Of a stretch of 64,000 nucleotides of DNA, positions 60,581 to 64,000 are shown piece after piece (within the stretch, counting starts at the first letter, position 1; each line of letters opens with the position of its first letter). Source of the DNA: Cellulomonas marina (lineage in GTDB: Bacteria; Actinomycetota; Actinomycetes; Actinomycetales; Cellulomonadaceae); the NCBI RefSeq assembly GCF_900111925.1, contig NZ_FOKA01000006.1:1-64000 (forward strand), read 5' to 3'. Position numbers and translations under genes: made by a program. The notes beneath the pieces were generated by a model. That model was not told where the DNA came from, did not search any database, and was given only the letters and a program-made list of their open reading frames with translations.

Positions 60581-62095
60581 ATGGCGATTCTTGACAGCGG
60601 GTCAGATCGCGGCGGGCGGGTGGCGGCGGACGCCGACGCGCCGGGGGCGGACGCCCTGACCCTCGGGCGTCGGCTGCGGCACCTGCGGACCGCCCGCGGG
60701 CTCACCCTCGACGCGCTGGGCAGCCGGGTCGGGGTCACGGGCAGCCTGCTCTCCCTCGTCGAGAACGGGCGGCGCGAGCCGCGGCTGCCCCTGCTGCGAC
60801 GCCTCGCCGAGGCCCTCGAGGTGGGCCTGCCCGACCTCCTCGACGCCGAGCCGCCCTCCCGGCGCGCGGCACTGGAGATCGCCCTCGACCGCGCGCAGCG
60901 GTCCCCCGGCTTCGAGCGCCTGTCCCTGCCGGCGGTCCGGCCCGGCCGGACGCTGCCGCTGCCGGTGCTCGAGCAGCTCGTCGGCCTGCACGCGGAGCTG
61001 GCGCGGCGCGACCTGGAGGCCGTGGCGACGCCGGAGGAGGCGCGCCGGGCCAACACCCAGATCCGGCTCGAGCGGCAGGCCCGGGACAACTACCTCCCCG
61101 ACATCGAGCGCCTCGCCGAGACGATGGTCCGGCGGGCCGGGTACAGCTCCGGCGCGCTGACGCACCGGGCGGTGTCCCGCATGGCGGAGGACCTCGGCTT
61201 CCGCATCGTCCACGTCGACGACCTGCCGTCGAGCACCCGCACGGTGACGGACCTGGCGAACGGGCGGATCTACCTGCCGCCGGCATCCTCCCCGGGTGGG
61301 CACGGCCTGCGCTCGCTCGCGCTGCAGGCCATCGCGCACCGCGTCCTGGGCCACGAGCGACCGACCTCCTACGACGACTTCCTCCGCCAGCGCGTCGAGA
61401 TCACCTACTTCGCCTCCGCGTGCCTGCTCCCGGAGTCCTCCGCGGTGGAGGCGCTGGGGGCTGCCAAGAAGGCGAAGGACCTCGCCATCGAGGACCTGCG
61501 GGACGCCTTCGGCGTCACGCACGAGGCGGCCGCGCAGCGCTTCACGAGCCTGGCGACGCACCACCTCGACATCCGGGTGCACTTCGTCCGGGTGGGCGGC
61601 GACGGCGCCCTGCACCGGGCCTACGCCAACGACGGCCTGCCCCTGCCGACCGACGTCACGGGTGCGATCGAGGGGCAGATCGTCTGCCGGCAGTGGGGGG
61701 TGCGGCAGGCCCTGGCCCGTCGCGACCGGTCGTCGGAGTCCTACCAGTACACCGACACGCCGGCGGGCACCTTCTGGTGCTCGACGCAGACGGGCTCGGG
61801 TACGGGGGGCCACACGGGCCTGGCCATCGGCGTGCCGTTCGCGTCCGCCAAGTGGTTCCGCGGCCGCGACACGACCGTGCGGCGCACGTCCACCTGCCCG
61901 GACGAGGCGTGCTGCCGACGGCCGTCCCCCGTCGCCGCGGCCCGGTGGGCCGACGCCTCGTGGCCGAGCGCCCGCGTCCACCAGCAGATCTTCTCCCCGC
62001 TGCCGGCCGGCGACTTTCCCGGCGTCGACTCGCGCGAGGTCTACGCCTTCCTCGAGCGGCACGCCCCGGCGGCGGGAGCCCCCGGAACGCGCTGA
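60581..62095 (+). CDS. ramB: RamB/ScfR-family transcriptional regulator
   Basis: A 504-residue regulator of the short-chain fatty-acid/acetate group. The HTH_3 domain is LGRRLRHLRTARGLTLDALG, SRVGVTGSLLSLVENGRREP; the IrrE/ImmA-like domain has LALQAIAHRVLGHERP (His residues kept, the usual HExxH Glu replaced); the ScfR C-terminal domain carries RQWGVRQALARRDRSSESYQ, TPAGTFWCSTQ, GLAIGVPFASAKWFRG and CPDEACCRRP. In corynebacteria RamB represses glyoxylate-shunt genes and affects acetate metabolism. Divergence from pckG and proximity of poxB fit that theme. Confidence 0.93.
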   Translation: MAILDSGSDRGGRVAADADAPGADALTLGRRLRHLRTARGLTLDALGSRVGVTGSLLSLVENGRREPRLPLLRRLAEALEVGLPDLLDAEPPSRRAALEIALDRAQRSPGFERLSLPAVRPGRTLPLPVLEQLVGLHAELARRDLEAVATPEEARRANTQIRLERQARDNYLPDIERLAETMVRRAGYSSGALTHRAVSRMAEDLGFRIVHVDDLPSSTRTVTDLANGRIYLPPASSPGGHGLRSLALQAIAHRVLGHERPTSYDDFLRQRVEITYFASACLLPESSAVEALGAAKKAKDLAIEDLRDAFGVTHEAAAQRFTSLATHHLDIRVHFVRVGGDGALHRAYANDGLPLPTDVTGAIEGQIVCRQWGVRQALARRDRSSESYQYTDTPAGTFWCSTQTGSGTGGHTGLAIGVPFASAKWFRGRDTTVRRTSTCPDEACCRRPSPVAAARWADASWPSARVHQQIFSPLPAGDFPGVDSREVYAFLERHAPAAGAPGTR

Positions 62096-62106
62096 TCGGG
62101 CCGCTG

Positions 62107-63927
62107 TCAGGGCAGCGGGACGTTGCGCAGGTTCGAGCGGGCCATGGCCATGACCTCCCCGACCCCGCCGCCGAGGACCTCCTTGCTCATGGCGGCCGTG
62201 AAGCCGGTGACCTGCTGGCGGGTGAGCTTCGGGGGCAGGGAGAGCGCCCGCGGGTCGGTGACGAGGTCGACGAGCGACGGCCCCTCGTGCGCGATCGCCT
62301 CGCGCAGGGCGGCCCGCACGTCGCCGGGGTGCTCGACGCGGACCGCGTGCAGCCCGACCGCTCGGGCGACCGCGGCGTAGTCGACCGCGACGGAGTCCGT
62401 CCCGTAGGACGGGAACCCGTCGACCAGCATCTCGAGCCGCACCATGCCCAGCGTCGCGTTGTCGAACAGCACCACGGTCACGTCGAGCTGCAGCTGCTGC
62501 AGCGTGATGAGCTCGCCGAGCAGCATCGACAGCCCGCCGTCGCCCGCCACGGCGACGACCTTGCGGCCCGAGGCCGCCGCGCCGCGGACGGTGAGCCCGT
62601 CGGTCCCGGCGTCGCCCTTCCCCAGCGGTGCCCGCCCGGCCAGCGCCGCTCCGATGGCGTGCGGCAGGGCGTTGGCCATCGACCCGTGCCAGAAGGACCC
62701 GATCATCCGGCGGTGGTGCGTGGGCGTCAGGTACCGCGCCGCCCAGACGTTGCACATGCCCGTGTCGACGGTGAAGACGGCGTCGTCGGGCGCCTCCTCG
62801 TCGAGCAGCACGGCCGCGTACTCGGGGTGGATCGGCTCGAGGTGCTCCACGTCCTTCGTGTACGCGCCGACGCCGCCCATGAGCTTGGCGTGCCTCGCGC
62901 GCATCCGGTCGAGGAACCGGTGGCTGTGCTTGGGCCGCACCAGGCCGAGGAGCGCGCGCACGGTCTCCCCGACGTCCCCGACGACCGCGAGGTCGTTGCG
63001 GGTGCGGCGGCCGAGGTGCGTGGCCTCGACGTCCACCTGCGCCGTGCGGACCCCCGCGGGCAGGAACTGGTCGTAGGGGAAGTCGCAGCCGAGCAGGAGC
63101 AGCAGGTCGGCGCCCTCCATGGCCTCCTGGCACGCGCCGTACCCGAGCAGCCCCGACATCCCCACGTCGTACGGGTTGTCGACCTGGACGAACTCCTTGC
63201 CCCGCAGGCTGTGCCCGACCGGGGCGTTCAGGCGCGCCGCCAGGGCCACGACGTCCTCGCGGGCCCCGCGCACACCGGCGCCCGCGAAGATCGTCACCTT
63301 GTCGGCGGCGTCGATCGCGGCCGCCAACCCGGCCACCGCGGCGGCGTCCGGGACGACGCGCGGCGCCGCGGGCCGGGTGAGCACGTCCGGCGCAGCGGGC
63401 GGCGCTTCGAGGTCGGCGACGTCCCCGGGCAGCGTCAGCACCGCGACGCCCGGGGCGCCGTAGGCGTGGTGGATCGCCGAGCGGATGACGCGCGGCGCCT
63501 GCGCGGCCGAGGAGATCATCTCGGAGTAGACCGAGCACTCCGTGAAGAGCCGGTCGGGGTGCGTCTCCTGGAAGAAGCCCGTGCCGATCTGCGCGCTGGG
63601 GATGTGCGAGGCGATGGCCAGGACCGGCACCCCGGACCGGTTGGCGTCGTACAGGCCGTTGATGAGGTGCAGGTTGCCGGGCCCGCAGGAGCCGGCGCAC
63701 ACGGCGAGGGTGCCCGTGATCTCCGCCTCGGCCGCGGCGGCGAAGGCGGCCGCCTCCTCGTGCCGCACGTGCACCCACGCGATGTCGGCGCCGTCCTCCC
63801 GCGCCCGGCGGATCGCGTCGACCACGGGGTTGAGGCTGTCGCCGACGATCCCGTAGACGTGCCGCGCGCCCGCGGCGAGGAGCTGGGCGACGAGCTGGTC
63901 CGCGACGGTGGTGCGGCGACGGGGCAC
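62107..63927 (-). CDS. poxB: Pyruvate dehydrogenase (quinone) / pyruvate oxidase, ThDP-dependent
   Basis: Oxidatively decarboxylates pyruvate to acetate, passing electrons to quinone, or in the oxidase branch makes acetyl-phosphate. The 606 residues include HVYGIVGDSLNPVVDAIRR, the catalytic-loop Glu in VRHEEAAAFAAAAEAEITGT, VAVAGDGGLSMLLGELITLQ and FDNATLGMVRLEML for ThDP/Mg2+. The C-terminus lacks a clear lipid-binding helix of E. coli type. GTG 63927 has GGAGG 5 nt upstream. Convergent with ramB, 11 nt apart. Confidence 0.93.
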   Translation of the reverse strand: MPRRRTTVADQLVAQLLAAGARHVYGIVGDSLNPVVDAIRRAREDGADIAWVHVRHEEAAAFAAAAEAEITGTLAVCAGSCGPGNLHLINGLYDANRSGVPVLAIASHIPSAQIGTGFFQETHPDRLFTECSVYSEMISSAAQAPRVIRSAIHHAYGAPGVAVLTLPGDVADLEAPPAAPDVLTRPAAPRVVPDAAAVAGLAAAIDAADKVTIFAGAGVRGAREDVVALAARLNAPVGHSLRGKEFVQVDNPYDVGMSGLLGYGACQEAMEGADLLLLLGCDFPYDQFLPAGVRTAQVDVEATHLGRRTRNDLAVVGDVGETVRALLGLVRPKHSHRFLDRMRARHAKLMGGVGAYTKDVEHLEPIHPEYAAVLLDEEAPDDAVFTVDTGMCNVWAARYLTPTHHRRMIGSFWHGSMANALPHAIGAALAGRAPLGKGDAGTDGLTVRGAAASGRKVVAVAGDGGLSMLLGELITLQQLQLDVTVVLFDNATLGMVRLEMLVDGFPSYGTDSVAVDYAAVARAVGLHAVRVEHPGDVRAALREAIAHEGPSLVDLVTDPRALSLPPKLTRQQVTGFTAAMSKEVLGGGVGEVMAMARSNLRNVPLP

Positions 63928-64000
63928 GGTGGACCTCCGGTCCGGTGGGCGTGCTGCGCACGGCGGACCGCCGCGCGGGCGTGGCGCCATCGTCGTCCCG

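Overview
The window is GC-rich, densely coded DNA from an actinobacterium. The support is the high GC content, frequent GTG starts, 1-4 nt stop/start overlaps, TANNNT-type -10 boxes very close to start codons, a CIRCE site, a RamB/ScfR-type regulator, GTP-dependent PEP carboxykinase, an F420-type LLM oxidoreductase and an ABC sugar operon with no ATPase of its own. It is compatible with Cellulomonadaceae/Promicromonosporaceae, but the genus cannot be fixed by eye. About 50 genes are called. No rRNA, tRNA or CRISPR array was seen.

Layout. 1-1.6 kb: an IS256-family transposase runs off the left edge and abuts a HipA kinase gene that has lost its 5' end. 1.7-6.9 kb: a tandem glycine riboswitch and the glycine cleavage operon gcvP-gcvT-gcvH, closed by a terminator. 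7-8.6 kb: an orphan LuxR-type HTH protein, a Nudix hydrolase and a CIRCE-controlled hsp20. 8.6-12.3 kb: metF-metE on the minus strand behind a SAM riboswitch. 12.3-18.5 kb: tag glycosylase, then a LacI-controlled sugar ABC operon with a GH32/43-type hydrolase. 18.6-29.5 kb: hrpA, a MASE1-GAF-GGDEF cyclase, nhaA behind a possible structured leader, an Abhydrolase_9 membrane protein and a YbaK-type deacylase. 29.8-34.95 kb: a STAS protein, a core-only MetE-like protein and the module DUF4956 - VTC polyphosphate polymerase - Cthe_2159-like lipoprotein. 35-41.6 kb: sbcD-sbcC, a membrane protein, DUF2993 and M50-like proteins. 41.6-50.2 kb: a secreted HNH protein, a NERD-like protein, an orphan ParA, a HAD phosphatase, TetR, a 1116-residue protein that looks like a catalytically dead SF1 helicase, and an SDR. 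50.2-56 kb: YciO, an FKBP lipoprotein, Gfo/Idh/MocA, an F420 oxidoreductase, ferritin-VIT1 and a YtxH-like protein. 56.1-58.6 kb: an unassigned three-gene overlapping cassette with a WXG100-like first protein. 58.6-64 kb: pckG, ramB and poxB, an acetate/pyruvate/gluconeogenesis group.

The most unusual content is: (i) the full-length helicase-like protein with helicase motifs replaced; (ii) the three-gene WXG-like cassette; (iii) repeated short tandem arrays, mostly exactly 12 bp inside genes and exactly 11 bp between genes; (iv) three TGTGCCG repeats at an 11-bp period between divergent sbcD and DUF4956; (v) a probable structured RNA leader on nhaA; and (vi) a CIRCE element on hsp20 rather than on groE. 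All family assignments are by reading motifs, not by database search.
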